Shown: positions 46,790 through 59,190, counted from the stretch's first letter. The stretch: DNA of 64,000 nucleotides from Ceratothoa steindachneri (GCA_963969495.1 OZ018321.1:194605796-194669795), one strand, 5' to 3'. A program made the numbers and translations. The notes: generated from the letters alone by a model not told the origin.

Positions 46790-46960
46790 AAATGTTAGAC
46801 GGATATCTCACTCGACAATTTTAAAGTAATCGATTTTCAGATAAACGAAATCCGCCTCAGATTCTTGGAATCAATCCACATAAAAATTAAGAGCTTCCCT
46901 AAAATTCTCTAACGAACCCTCAATCAAACCTGATCTTGTTAACTTCTTTCTTATGCTCTT
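46790..46960 (+). pseudogene. PLE GIY-YIG domain tail
   Basis: The frame reads FKVIDFQINEIRLRFLESIH followed by IKIKSFPKIL, which resembles the C-terminal helix of PLE endonuclease domains (LRFLESLHI). A hammerhead-like motif lies downstream at 47,175. Only about 50 residues are recognisable. Confidence 0.5.
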
Positions 46961-47174
46961 TCACTTTAGTGTCGGACCTCGATGACTGAAGGTCTTCCAT
47001 AGTGAATTGTTTTCCTTCCCCTTTTGATACTGTTTATTAAATTTCTTGTCACATTTCATTAGTCTTATTATTATGTATATTTTTGTGTTGTGTCATGCCT
47101 CACTTTTTCCGTTTACTTTGGTTACTTTTTGCTTGAATTATGTTTATTCCTTTTTGATTTTATACTATGTCACT

Positions 47175-47204
47175 ACCGTAAGATGAGCGAGCAAGCTCGA
47201 ATTG
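47175..47204 (+). ncRNA. Hammerhead-ribozyme-like motif
   Basis: CCGTAAGATGAGCGAGCAAGCTCGAATTG: a GAGC/GCTC stem between CNGNAAGA-like and GAA cores. The left core is diverged and the right core lacks its last A. Confidence 0.35.
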
Positions 47205-47660
47205 TTTTAAAATAAGAGACAAAGAATCGGACCTTTCTTATCTTTACCTTTCTCGTGAAACTAAAGATTGGGCTATACAACGTCAACCCGTTTGACTACA
47301 TGTATAGAATAGAAGTGCGCACGGACTGTACATGGACGCGAACCATACAAAAGGCCTTCTTGCTAAAATATGGGTTTGATTCAGTTTACCTTTGGCATAG
47401 AAAACGGGTCTGATGTGACGTCATCTCCCTATTCTTCCGCGGAGCTCCGACGCCATTTATGTTTGCTAGGTTAGTTTTTTTTTATATTTTACGTTCTGAT
47501 GTAATTTTTACGATTACATTATAGTCCCCAGTGTTCGTAAATATTGCGTGATTCCGCTGGTTATGGTTTACATGCTGAATATGATCATTGTGAAGGAAAA
47601 TGGGTGTGATTTCATAACAGTGACAGGCGTGGGGATTTCAGTGTTTACAGTTTACATAAA
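47205..47660. other. No recognised gene
   Basis: A GC-rich patch near 47,430-47,470 stands out, but no feature was recognised. Confidence 0.3.
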
Positions 47661-47804
47661 ATGGCGCGTAGTACAACACGGTCCGTACAAAATTTGGAAA
47701 TTCGTGAAAATTATACTAATGAAGATTTCGTTTTGAAAATATTGTATGTGGATCAAGTAACATTGTTTTGTGTTTTAAGTGTAAAAAAAGAGACCAAAAA
47801 TTAA
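47661..47804 (+). CDS. Small ORF, unrecognised
   Basis: It has an ATG in a TAAAATGG context, then ARSTTRSVQNLEIRENYTNE and 27 further residues to TAA. The first 25 residues look more protein-like than the rest, so it could be a first exon. No family was recognised; support is weak. Confidence 0.2.
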   Translation: MARSTTRSVQNLEIRENYTNEDFVLKILYVDQVTLFCVLSVKKETKN

Positions 47805-47939
47805 TAAAAATACAAGATATCAAAATGCAAAGTTTACCATTTTTATCAGTGTTAAATGATGTTATTTGTGTTATTTTGTGTTATTATATAAAATTATTTT
47901 ACTTTAGATGCAAGATTTAACTATATACAGTGTATTAAG

Positions 47940-48295
47940 TAATTTCTTAATTTATCGTATTGTAGGCTAATTTTCATTCTATTTTTTGGCATTTATCATT
48001 TTGTAGGTTATTTTGTCTTCAACTTTGTGAATTTCAATTTTCCAGTTGCATTATTGCAGTAAGATGTGGATTTACATTGCCTAATGATGGTATTAATATA
48101 TTTACGCAATGATAAACAATTGCTTAATATATTGTATTGTAGGAAAGTAGGCTAATTTTCATTCTATTTTTTGACATTTATCATTTTGCAGGTTATTATG
48201 TATTTAATTTTCCAGTTGCATTATTGCAGTAAGATGGGGATTTTGCATTGTCTAAGGGGGTTATTAATATATTTATATTATGCAATGATAAACAA
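47940..48295. repeat. Tandem duplication, about 180-base unit
   Basis: Both units share TAGGCTAATTTTCATTCTAT, TTTTCCAGTTGCATTATTGC and AATGATAAACAAT. AT-rich and non-coding. Confidence 0.8.
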
Positions 48296-48743
48296 TGAAG
48301 GCTGTGCATTACTTGCTCAAAAATGTTCTATAAAATGAAGAAATTTATTATTTTTTATATTATTTTATACCATTGTAAAAATATTGTAAAATGACAATTC
48401 TAACCATTATTTCTCTTTATTATATGTCTTTTCATAACATTTGTGTACATTTAGTAGGAGTAGATCGTTAATTTCAGTTGTAGCTTGTAAAGAAAAATTA
48501 CAAAATATTGTACCAGAGGGAGTATGGAGCGTATCCTACATGGTCACGATCCGTACAAAATACTTTCTTTCAAATATGCCGCCATAAATCTAAACTGATA
48601 AACATATTTCATAAGTTATGTGTGTGAAAAATAATCGTATTTATGTGAGCTACCTGTTGGGTACTTTGGATTTCTGCTAACATTTAAAACTTTAGTTTTG
48701 ATGACGAAAAAAACACCAGCAGTACGATCCGTGTCCACCTGAC

Positions 48744-48744
<1 letters not shown>

Positions 48745-48800
<56 letters not shown>
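48745..48800. repeat. (TA)n microsatellite
   Basis: TA dinucleotides, next to a GA-rich run to 48,830. Confidence 0.95.
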
Positions 48801-48802
<2 letters not shown>

Positions 48803-48819
48803 GGAAAAGAGAGAGAGAG

Positions 48820-49085
48820 GGTGGAGAGAAAGTTAGAAAGTTGGCAGCGTTATTAACTTTAACTTGTATTCTCTTTATTCTTCTAGAGTTTTGTGACTTG
48901 GTCTGTGAGGCGAGAAAGGACACTATTTTTTTCATAGACGTCTTTCGATAGTGGCAGGTCATCTTCAGGGAATGAGCAGAAATGGAATGATAACGGGGTC
49001 TACAAGTGGACCATTGAGAGATCATACATCGATGAGGAGGTGGAGGGACTGCTGCTGATTGGAGCAAGCTACACCTTAGCATCCA
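48820..49085 (-). mobile_element. Probable PLE terminal fragment
   Basis: It carries a hammerhead-like motif (48,939-48,970 minus) followed by sequence resembling PLE-associated tails. No RT is present. The call depends on the motif alone. Confidence 0.35.
48939..48970 (-). ncRNA. Hammerhead-ribozyme-like motif
   Basis: The minus strand reads CCTGAAGATGACCTG and then CACTATCGAAAGAC. The left core matches CUGANGA and the right core GAAA, but the stem between them is weak. Confidence 0.35.
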
Positions 49086-50780
49086 GTATCCACACCGTCA
49101 ACCTACTGACGTTCAAGATAATAAAAAGTGGTCAAAAGACGTCGGAAATTGACATGTAAAAAACATGGATAATAGGTGATAAAAAAACAAAATGCGAATA
49201 AAATATAACAATCAATTAGTGAAACAGTAAGTGATAATAGCAAGTGATAATTAAAAAAATATCGAATAAAACAAAAGTGGTTAAATCTAAAAAGTGTTTG
49301 AATAAACAGGGATCATACGTAAAATAGACGAAAAATCGTGACAGTGACTATATGCTTAAGTGTATATTAAAAACTTATATGAAATCGACAAATTTAAATT
49401 AATGAAATATAAAATGAAAATAAACCTGAGTAATAAAATTATTAATGTAGAAATTAATGCAATATAGTGTTAATAATCATAAATATTAAAATTATAAATA
49501 TAACAATCAAGTAAAAATGAATGAAATAGTAAGTTTTTAAGAAAGCTCAAATATCTAGCAAGAATAACGAATCGAATCTTTTTTATATAACTGGTAAAAT
49601 AACTCGTATGCATAAATGTAAAAAGAATGGAATCTAACAAAGAAATATCGATCTATTAATCTTTTAATTATTTATGTGTTAATGGTAAAATGTACATATT
49701 AATAAGAACTTGAATATCCATTCTCCTGGAAACTTTATTTTCAATCATTCAACTCAATTCCCGAAATTTCCGCTTTCTTTCTTTCACTTTGAACTAATTA
49801 TTTTACGTGTATTTGTAAAATGTACTTGTAACTTGAAAATCTCATTAAATCTTGAATTAAAAACTTGTCAAACATTATTTGTACTTTAATTTTCCTTGAA
49901 TGCGTTGGTATTTGTATGTAGGAGACAAAAACATGTGTGGATAGATAAAAAGAAATAAAAGTGGTGAAATAGAAGGTATTGTGAGAGATACGCCAGAGAT
50001 GCAAGTCGCCTGGCGATTAGACCCATCGCTTTCATTATTCTTTTAGTTGTGACGGTTTTGGGGGTGTTTTGATATAGTTTTATTTTTATGGCGTTCAAGC
50101 CGTTTGTCTTAAAAATCTTCATATTCGTTGGTTGTGTAAATGTGCATTTGCAGTTGTTTTTGCAATAAATTACTTTATAACTTTGTGCTTATTATTTATC
50201 TTGTAGTGTGTGTAGCTTAGTGTTTTTATTTATTCTTCTTTTTTATTCTCGTATTTTTCTTCTAGTCTCATTCGATTTTGTTGAGTCTTAATCGATATAT
50301 TTTAGTCAAATTCGGTTTGTTGTTTTTGTCTTTGGTATTTATTTAACATTCATTTCATGCATAGAACGGCACTTCGTCCCCGCCAGCCACTAGATTAGCG
50401 GAGCTTGTAAGTCTGGCGTGACTTTTAATTCTTCTGTTCTGGTTAATCATTTGAATGATTTCATCATTCATTTCTCGATCAACCACTTCCTGCATATTCC
50501 TTGTCCGTTCTTCTATGACTTTATTTTTCGTAGTCGAACCATGTATTCACGATTCACGTATTAATAAAATTTTTTACAAATATGTAAATATAAATACATA
50601 TATGTACAAATAAATAGTAATAGTTGTGAAAAACAGAAAATTTTCAGCAGAGAAAAGAAAGTTACAAGTATAAGTATAAAAAAAACGCCCCAGGAGACAC
50701 TGGAGATCAACCTTTTGAAATTATACAAATATAATTTTTTAAATATACATATACATGAAATAGAATATTTATAATCAGTC
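49086..50780. other. AT-rich, no gene seen
   Basis: A GC-richer patch near 50,366-50,425 (GGCACTTCGTCCCCGCCAGC) was not identified. The rest is AT-rich with no recognisable coding. Confidence 0.3.
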
Positions 50781-51210
50781 ATATATACATATTACACTGG
50801 TCAACACACATTTTTCATCAGAGACTTTACTATACTTTTCTAAAAGCATTTTCCATGTTGAATCCGAGTCTGCCTTCGGTTTCGCTCTAGCACGTACCGT
50901 TTTTAAGATATGCCAAAAATTCAAAATGGCTGCCTGCGATTATAAAATGTAGTATATTACTGGTATTGCTCTATTGGATGCATTATTATTGTACTGCTAA
51001 GATGAGCAAACTAGATTCTTCGTGAGTACTTGCTGGTTAAAGGGGTATAGAGAAGAATTCATTTACATTTGTAACCCGCATGCATATTTTGCGCAATTAT
51101 TTATAATTTTGTTTTATGCTTTCAGGTTCCTCATGTGATGTGCATTTTTTAAGCTGCTCCTTCTGCGTTGATCATGAGAGGCTTCCAAATATTTCCACAA
51201 AGCAGTAACA

Positions 51211-52262
51211 ATGCCTCGAGAGTGCAAATATCATCCAGATAAATTCTGCTCTGTATGTGGGCATTTTACAAAAAAATCTCAGCAGCGTACTATCACAAAT
51301 GATATAAAGAAAAAGTACAAACTCTACTTCGGTTGCCCTCTGGGTGACCAAGATAAAGCATGAATGTAGATAGAAAGGAGTAGGAAAGGGGCAAAGAAAA
51401 AAATAATAGCGTAGGTGAGTTACAATAGCTTCCCGCGTCACTGGACCACTGTTAGCCAGAGGCGAATCCACTCGGCCATCCTGAGTCTCAAAAAAGACTC
51501 ATTCAAACGAAGCTTTTAAGCCGCTCGCCTGCACTTTTCATACGCTATAATGAACACCACACCAAATTTGTACTCCCTGCTCTAATGAATTACATGAATG
51601 GATTAACAAAAAGAAAGCTTTAATGCCCTTCGCTGTTCCTATGATATGGAGAGAGCCCAGAGATCATCTCGAAGATTGGTATTTCTGCAGTGGTGTGACC
51701 ACAAAAGGGTTTTCTGCAAAGAACAAGCACCAAACTGATTATCTAACCATGGTTTCGGCGTGCAGATCAGTTCCACGTGATGTATCTTTGCTAATTCCAG
51801 TTCCACTTGATGATGGCCTCATACCTGATGATATCAGTGATGATAACAGTACTGAAGGTGCATGCACATTAAATGGGAATGTTGAATATGAGGATGCTAA
51901 CTCTGAGCCAAAGTTATTTACTCATGAAGATTTGAATGAATGATCTTGTGAGAGATCTGTCACTGTGAAAGGAGCAGGCAGAACTTCTAGCATCTCGACT
52001 ATAGGAAAAATTCTTACTCTAGAAAAATGTGCATGTGAGTTACTTTAGAAATCGTAATCGTGATTTAACTTCATTCTTCATAGTTAATGGACCTCTCTGC
52101 TACTTCCATGATATAAATGGATTGTTCGAAGCCTTGTCACCGACATATGAGGCGTGTGATTGGCGTCTCTTTATTGATGCTTCTAAGACAAGTCTGAAAG
52201 CTGCCCTCTTGCACAATGGCAATGTAAAGCCTTTCATTCCTGCTGGTGAAGTTCAGAAATAA
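51211..52262 (+). pseudogene. Repetitive unassigned protein family, N-terminal half
   Basis: ATG at 51,211 opens MPRECKYHPDKFCSVCGHFT and YKLYFGCPLGDQDKA. After an interruption (51,362-51,500) the frame resumes with ICTPCSNELHEWINKKKALM, PFAVPMIWREPRDHLEDWYF, CRSVPRDVSLLIP, EPKLFTHEDLNE and, after another frame change, EACDWRLFIDASKTSLKAAL, LHNGNVKPFIP. The block order matches a multicopy animal protein of unknown function whose C-terminal half is at 14,230. Paired cysteines at the N-terminus could bind metal. Stops and frameshifts make it inactive. Confidence 0.65.
51431..51484 (-). repeat. tRNA-derived SINE-like insertion
   Basis: The minus strand reads GGATGGCCGAGTGGATTCGC, a good serine/leucine-type A-box, then CAGTGGTCCAGTGACGCGGG. 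The B-box is not kept. It lies inside the interruption of the repetitive protein frame, so the interruption is probably a SINE. Confidence 0.45.
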
Positions 52263-52490
52263 AATCTTTAAAACCCAAAGAATTACAAATGGTGAAGTAC
52301 AGAAAATTTATTTTTATATATTTTCTTCTATAACTATATTTTAGCAACGTGATATTTTGAAAGGGGGGAAATTTGGTTTAGAGTTCCTTTTTTAAATTAT
52401 TATAATTGGCGAAGTTCAGATAATTAAAGGAAATTTAACCATTGCTGCTTTATTTAGATTTTAAATTTTAATCTTAGTCACTTCTATTAT
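52250..52490 (+). repeat. Dispersed repeat with GGTGAAGTTCAG units
   Basis: GGTGAAGTTCAG (52,249), GGTGAAGTACAG (about 52,290) and GGCGAAGTTCAG (about 52,410) lie within sequence that matches 12,655-12,830. It directly follows the repetitive protein fragment. Confidence 0.6.
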
Positions 52491-52639
52491 TATTTTAATC
52501 ATTTTAATTGCACACCTGTTTTATTATTATTCACTTTCTTAATTTAGTTGTGTTACTTTTATTATTATCCTTTTTAGTCACTTTAAATCACTTTTATTAT
52601 TAATACTTTAATCACTTTAATCGCACACTAGGTTTATTT

Positions 52640-53905
52640 ATCTATTTCAAACATTTTTTGTCCATTTTTTATCACTGAATACCGACATGTTGACGGTCTG
52701 GGAGCATGAATCTGGGATAAAGAATACGCCCTCCGACAACAGGCCGGTGATTTCCTTTGGAGAGAACGGACCCTCGAATGTCCATTTGTACTTCTCCTTC
52801 TGAATCCCCTGGAGCCATTGCACCGGGTCTCATTTTGGGAACCTGAACATTGGGGATCCGGAGACCTTGAAGGCCACGTCCCATCCGTCGAAGAAGAAGC
52901 CTTGTTTCAGGATTTCCTTCTTCTCCGTGAGGGGAACTCCTGGGTACCTCAGGACTTCATCCTCATCGTTCTATTCTTCCTCAGTAATAGGGATGTCTTT
53001 GTCTTCCTCTTTTTCTTGTTCTGTTTCCTTCTTCTTCTTCTTCTTTCCTCTGTGCCTTTTCTTCTTGGACCTTTTCTTGAGGTTTTCGCTTTTACTAGTC
53101 TCGTCTTCAGTTGACTCCTCTTTTTCCATTGGTTCTGATTCTTTCTCCTTGGGCAAGTGGATAAACTGAATGTTGATAACCTCTTACGAGGCGGAATTAG
53201 CAGGAAACCACAGCTTCTTTTTCATCCCGTTCATCGGCAGGAGGCGATTTAGCTCCTCCGCAAATATACAGGAGCTAGCTAGGTTTGCCAAGTGGGCAAA
53301 AATGACCATGGCCATTATTTCTCTGCCCTTACTTGACATCACCAGTTTCTTTGCCGTGATTATTTCTGCGCCCCCCTTATCTCCTTATCTTTTTTTGCCT
53401 GTTCTTTTTTCCCCCGGATCACCTCTTTGCAGCCGATACCCATCATGGCCATGGCTTTGTGTTCTCCACCGCCGTTGATGCACTTGGGCCTCTCCATCGC
53501 GCACTCCTTCCATCCGTGTCTGGACTTGGAGCAGTTGGAACAAGTTATTAAAGCCGCCTTGAACTTCCTCGTTGGGTGTTTCTCGACGGAAAAGCAATTG
53601 AAGCAGCATTCGATGGGTACGAACTTCTCTGCTTATATCTGCTCTGAGGCCACAACACATAGAGGTAGAAGCCTAGAAGGCCCATCTTTTTGCCTCTTTG
53701 CACCATCTCGATGTTTGCGAAAACCAGTTTGACGATGCCGTTGCCTTTTCCAAATTTCTCAACTTTCGTTATGTTTACCCATTTTTGTTTCGTCGAAAGG
53801 TCTTCCTCGATTTCTTCACAGTTATTTTCCGTGAAGAACGGATCAAGCTGCCGAAGGATAATAAACCGGGGTACGAGGATTTCGTGGGATATCGATGCTT
53901 CCAGT
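52640..53905 (-). pseudogene. LINE ORF1 (gag-like, zinc-knuckle) relic
   Basis: In coding order on the minus strand: VPRFIILRQLDPFFTENNCE and EEIEEDL, WVNITKVEKFGKGNGIVKLV (RNA-binding fold), then a cysteine-rich zinc-knuckle region. The latter is read in alternating frames as CFNCF, CSNCSKSRHGWKEC and CINGGGEHKAMAMM. A Lys/Glu-rich stretch (52,971-53,156) and a C-terminal tail follow. Such ORF1 proteins coat LINE RNA. Frame shifts occur inside the knuckles, and the second cysteine of one knuckle is glycine. The adjacent ORF2 is absent. The PLE at 53,906 starts exactly at its upstream end. Confidence 0.65.
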
Positions 53906-56112
53906 CCGAAATTCCACATGCAACACGAGACTCTATCACAAAAGCTCTGTATAACAGCGCTTTACAAACGGAAAATTCCGAAAAAAGCATTAAGACCAAA
54001 AAGCTTAATAAACTGTACAAAGGACGTATAGCACTACCAGAAGCAACAACATCATTCATCAATTTCTCCTGTCATACGCTCTCCACTAGTGAAATAGAAG
54101 CCCTTAACCTTGGTTTGAACTGCCACCTACAAGCCAAATTCGATCCAATTTCCAAAAGAAGGTCGAACTAGAATACCTGTTCCAGTCGATGTTGAAGCTA
54201 CAAGATCAAGCCATCATTGAAATTAACTCCAAACTAAAAGACCAACTACGCGCAGAAGCCACTAAACGAAGATGCTTTACTAGCAGTAAACTTATAACAC
54301 CAGAAATAAGTAAGGCCATCAGCTCTCTAAAAAAAACAACAAAGAAATAGTCTTGAGAAAAGCTGACAAATGCAACATATACGTCATTCTAAACAAAGAA
54401 GAATATAGCAACAAATTGAATACCATCTTAACGGATACCACTAAATTCAAACGCTTGAAAAAAGATCCCTCAGAAGACTTAAAAAAGAAAATAAATAGAC
54501 AAATAACTAAAGCTAATGCACTTATCGGGGGACTTCACTTCCAAAAGATCATCGGTGATTACATACCAGGTTTTCTGTATGGCAATATAAAAATTCTTAA
54601 GCCGCACAATCCATTGAGGGCCATCATTTCTCAAGTCACGACTCCTACGTACTGTTTAGCTAAAACCCTAAATGCATTAATAAAACCGTACATCCCTTCT
54701 AAATATAGCATAAAATCCACGGAGGAATTCATGGACATACTCCACTCTACATGACCGTCAGGACTAATATCATCCCTTGACGTAGAAAGCCTGTTTACGA
54801 ATGTGCTTATCGCTCAGACCATCGACATCATTATAAAAAAACGTGTAACACCATCCTACAATGTCTCCTCCAAATCATGTCCAAAAAATCTTAAGGAGCA
54901 TATTACGTTCATGCACATCAGAGGCTTTGTTCAGGACACCGGACGGTAATCTATACAAGCAAGTGGATGGAGTTGCTATAGAGTCACCCTTAGGGCCGAC
55001 CTTCGCCAACTATTACATGGGTCAACTCGAGGAGAGATCATTGGACATCATGAAAAATAAGCCACACACATATTGCCGATACGTAGATGACATCTACATC
55101 AACGTCTAAAACGAAGAACATCTGGTTAACATCAGACAGCATTTTGAGAAGAGCTCCGTGCTAAAATTCACTTAGGAATTGAGCATGGACAATAAACTCC
55201 CTCTCTTGGACATTGAGGTCCAAAACATCAATGACAGCTACATCATTAAAGTACATAGGAAAAGTACAGACATGGAAAGATGCCTCAATGCGGAGAGTGA
55301 ATGCCCTGAAAGGTATAAGATAAGCGTAATCGGCTCATACATCCGCCGAGCTTATAAATGCTGCTCTACATGGGAACTTTTCGACCAAGAGATTGCACGA
55401 GTAAAACAAATACTCGTGAATAATGGTTTCCCAAACAGCATGATTGACAAACAAATCCAATCATTTTTAAATAACCATTACAAACATACGGATAAAACTG
55501 AAAGTAATCATGGAGAAGTCAACAACATTAAAGTGTATTACAGAAACCAGATATCCACGGCCTATAAAATAGATGAAAAAACATCAAGGAGATTATTAAC
55601 CGTAACATCAAGGTTAAAAATCAAACGGATAAAATCCAACTCACCATCTATTATAAAATTACAAAAGTCAGCAATCTTCTGATGAAAAACAACATCTGAT
55701 TAAACTCCTCAAATCTCAAGTCAACCAACATAGTTTACGAGTTCATCTGCCCCGATAAGACTGTAAGCTTTATAAAAACTTAAAATATATTGGCATGACA
55801 ACTACTACACTTTCGAGACGTTTAACTATGCATCTACAAAGCGGAGGGCCTAAGAACCATATGGAGAGTGTCCATAATATTAACCTAACGAGAGATATGC
55901 TCGTTGATAACAACATTTTTAAAAGAAAAGAGATTAATAAAGCGAGGCTTAACATCTTAGAAGCCATATTAATAAATGAAGATAAGCCGGCTATCAACAG
56001 TCAAGCCACAAGCAGGAATCGCACATTAAAACTATTTTTAAAAATCCACTCACAGGAGTGGCCCATTTCCTCTAACGTTACGTTTAACCAAGACGGAATA
56101 AATACCCTTTAA
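53906..56112 (+). pseudogene. Penelope-like element, RT plus GIY-YIG, fairly complete
   Basis: The order is an N-terminal region (NSALQTENSEKSIKTKKLNK), a core with DKCNIYVILNKEEYSNKLNT and NPLRAIISQVTTPTYCLAK, RT motif A (SLDVESLF), QVDGVAIESPLGPTFANYYM, and the catalytic box in CRYVDDIYINV (about 55,075). The block KLPLLDIEVQNINDSYIIKV follows, then the endonuclease around KNLKYIGMTTTTLSRRL with YIG kept. The protein ends in GINTL at a TAA (56,110-56,112). A few stops and frameshifts are present. The 5' end is truncated relative to the copy at 1-1,170. Confidence 0.85.
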
Positions 56113-58360
56113 ATTTTCCCACGTTCTTCGGTCCGCACGGAGGCACCACATCTCCGGACGTGGTCTTCCGCAACGACCATGCCACACGCTTCTACACTCA
56201 CATGTCCCCTGGTCCCCACGTACTATCTGACTACATACCGATATGCCTTCTCATATCCACATTTCCCATACTTCTCCCTACATCACCCCTATACGACTAC
56301 AAAAACACGAACTGGGTAGAATTCAGGAGTCACATATCCACAAATACACCACATAACCTCGACCTGGAGGACACCAATCCAGGACTAATAGACCACCACT
56401 GGTGCTCACTTCTAGACACCCTCACCACCGCACGAAACCTACACTCACCACAAAAACAACACCTGCATAAAACACTTCACATTCTCAATACACACACAGA
56501 GACTCATCACACAGTACAATAACCACTACACCAAAGGCCCACGTCAACACAACATAAATCAACTACGTGCCTGCATCCTACAGTGCGTGCAGCTAGACGC
56601 GAACAGGCAGTGGCGTGAGGTCGTCCGCATCAAAGACGACACCCGTTGCACGGACCATTCCTTTTTCTGGCGGCACGCAAAAAGGATGCTGGGCACTGAA
56701 CCATGCAAGCCAATCACACTCCAAAAAAAACAACCACACACTCACAGACACTAACGACATCCTCGACGCATTTAGGTCCCATTGGGACACAGTACACACG
56801 CACAACCCACCAAAACCACAAGCGCAGGAGCACTTCCAGGCGATCCAGGAGTGGTGTCGGGCTCACGCTCACGAGCTAAGGCCTGCCCCCCTGATACGAA
56901 TGGAGGTGTTCAATTACACGTCCACACTAACCACTCCAATCACCGTCGAGGAAACAAAACACTACATAAAAACGACACCAAAACGCGCCCCCGGTCCCTC
57001 CGGCCTACCAGCCACACTCATACAGAACCTCCCCGTAGACATATACCCCACACTCACACACCTATTCAACGCCTCACTAGCCTCAGGCCACTTCCCCAAA
57101 ATATTCAAAGTCTCTCACAACATACTGCTACATAAACACCACAAAGACCCCAAACACCCAAATAACTACAGGCCTATTGCTCTATTAGAGCACATAGGCA
57201 AAATACTTGAACGTATAGTCAACTTCCGCCTACGGGAGTTCCTGGAAGAGAGGGACTAGTTCTTCCCCCATCAATACGGGTTCAGGAGAGGCAGGTCCAC
57301 TCAGGCGGCCATGACCATCTTTCACGACAGAATACAGAAGAAACGACAGATACACCAAAAGACTCTCTCCGTCAGTAAGGACGTGGAGAAGGCCTTCGAC
57401 AATGTGTGGCACGAGGGACTCCGTTAGAAACTCGCCAACAACACGGAGTTACCTCTCTGCACCAGAAGGCTTCTCTCGCACTGCCTCATTGAACGGAGCT
57501 GCCACATTAGATACAACAACACCTTATCAAGACCTTTCATACCACGCTCAGGCGTTTCCCAAGGAAGCGTACTGGCACCCAAACTCTACATAATGTTTAC
57601 AAACGACACCCCACGCCCACCAGAAAACTGCGTTCACACCTACATAGTGGCCTACGCCGATGACAATACCATTCTCGTCAGCGGCCGGGCCCCAGAAGAA
57701 ATCGCGCTCTACGCACAAAGAATACTAGACGTGAAGAAAGATTACGAGGATAAATGGCTGATTGCCACAAATCCTCAGAAGACACAGATAACACTCTACG
57801 GCGCTAGAGACCACTTCATGCACAACCTACAAATCTACTCTCACACATCAGACATGATCCTCCAAAACTCAACAAGGCTCGAATGCACTCAATGCACCAA
57901 AATCCTCGGGGTAACCTTTGACAAGACCCTCAGGTTCAACTTACACCAAAACATAATACAAGCAAGAGCCTCACGTACAAACACATCGCTGGGTAGGTTC
58001 TACCCTGCGAGCAAAAAACGAAAACTACACTTATACAAAGCACTCGTGCGTTCCATTCTAACATACGCCCCACTGTCGCTCGTAGCTGCGAGCGACACGT
58101 GGAAGTGAAAGGCTCAGCGCATTCAGAACTCTGCTCTGAAGCGCGCTTGCCTTTCGCCGCGGTACTCGAGAATGGACGCACTACATAACAACAATAAACT
58201 AGCTCCTCTCAACACTTACGCTCACACCAGACTCACAAAACAACTCGACAAACTCTCCACAGACCCACTATACACTTCGCTACACGTGAGAAGGTACGCG
58301 ATGGCGCCGCAATATCCCGCGGCCCACGAACACCTGCCGCCCGTACCGTTCTTCGCGTAA
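56113..58360 (+). pseudogene. LINE ORF2, endonuclease end plus RT, young but broken
   Basis: It begins inside the endonuclease, in broken frame, with PTFFGPHGGTTSPDVVFRND, then LSDYIPI at the SDH position (histidine replaced). From 56,615 one main frame runs to 58,360 with frame changes and three stops (57,257, 57,426, 58,106). RT blocks are RAPGPSGLPATLIQNLP, NNYRPIALLEHIGKILERIV, QYGFRRGRSTQAAM, VEKAFDNVWHEGL, SGVSQGSVLAPKLY and the catalytic YADD in VAYADDNTILV. The C-terminus ends PVPFFA. It starts one base after the PLE stop codon. Its family differs from copies A-C. Confidence 0.85.
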
Positions 58361-58691
58361 ACCAGTAGGCATCATGAATAGCGCGTTTCCGGATGAGCAG
58401 TCAGCCTCCCCCTCCTGACCTGCCTCCAACCCTCATCCAGTCAAATACCACATAACCAACGCTCCCACAACAACATAACGCACGGTGTATAGCCACCGAC
58501 CTATCAACTCTCGCTGTCTTTTCGTAGATGTTTTCCGCAGTACTCTTCTCTGACTAGCTGACTGCCTGTATCATATACAGCGGTTTCTTTCTGTTCTTTC
58601 TATACACAACAAGCAAGCAAGTTTTCTTTCACTCTGCCAGATCATCACTCCACTCATTACATCGGTTAAGGAAGCAAGAACATTTCAAAAC
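58361..58691 (+). other. Probable LINE 3' UTR
   Basis: Non-coding and C-rich at first. It lies between the LINE stop and the PLE hammerhead-like motif. No poly-A tail was obvious. Confidence 0.4.
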
Positions 58692-58722
58692 GCTCCGAAG
58701 ATGATCGAATAAAATCGAAAGC
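58692..58722 (+). ncRNA. Hammerhead-ribozyme-like motif at PLE 5' end
   Basis: CTCCGAAGATGATCGAATAA then AATCGAAAGC, with a GAT/ATC stem. It matches the minus-strand motif at 1,138-1,170 and marks the start of PLE 5' sequence. Confidence 0.45.
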
Positions 58723-58918
58723 TTAGCAATTTAGTTGTTTTTTTACCAAACACATTCATTTATAAAAGAGATGAATACAGGACAGGTGATTCACCATCTA
58801 CAAGATGGAATAAAAAAGATAGTTAGAAGAAGAGAAAGTTGCCAAAGGAAATTAATTAAGGCAAAATACACAATGGTCTTCAACAAAATTTGTATTCAAG
58901 AAAGACTGCTACCCAACT

Positions 58919-59017
<99 letters not shown>

Positions 59018-59190
59018 TGTAAATGGGTAGCAGACCTTCTTATATGCAGATTTTGTTAAAGAGCATAGTATATTTCACCTTTATTAATTTTCTTTGGAAA
59101 CTTTCGATTTTTCTTATCTTTTTTAGTTCATCTTGTAGATGGTAAACAACTTCTCCTACGTTCATCTCTTCTTTTTAATTGAAATTGCCT
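58723..59190. repeat. Inverted PLE 5' regions around a (TA)n tract
   Basis: The plus-strand PLE 5' region (58,723-58,921) and its diverged inverted copy (59,017-59,190) flank TA dinucleotides (58,924-59,014). Shared words include CACCATCTACAAGATG, TTAATTAAGGC-like sequence and CTGCTACCCA. The inner ends meet the TA tract at the same PLE position. Confidence 0.8.

Noticed and set aside
52818..53169. Plus-strand frames opposite the LINE ORF1
   Set aside because: They are antisense shadows of the Lys/Glu-rich minus-strand ORF1 segment.
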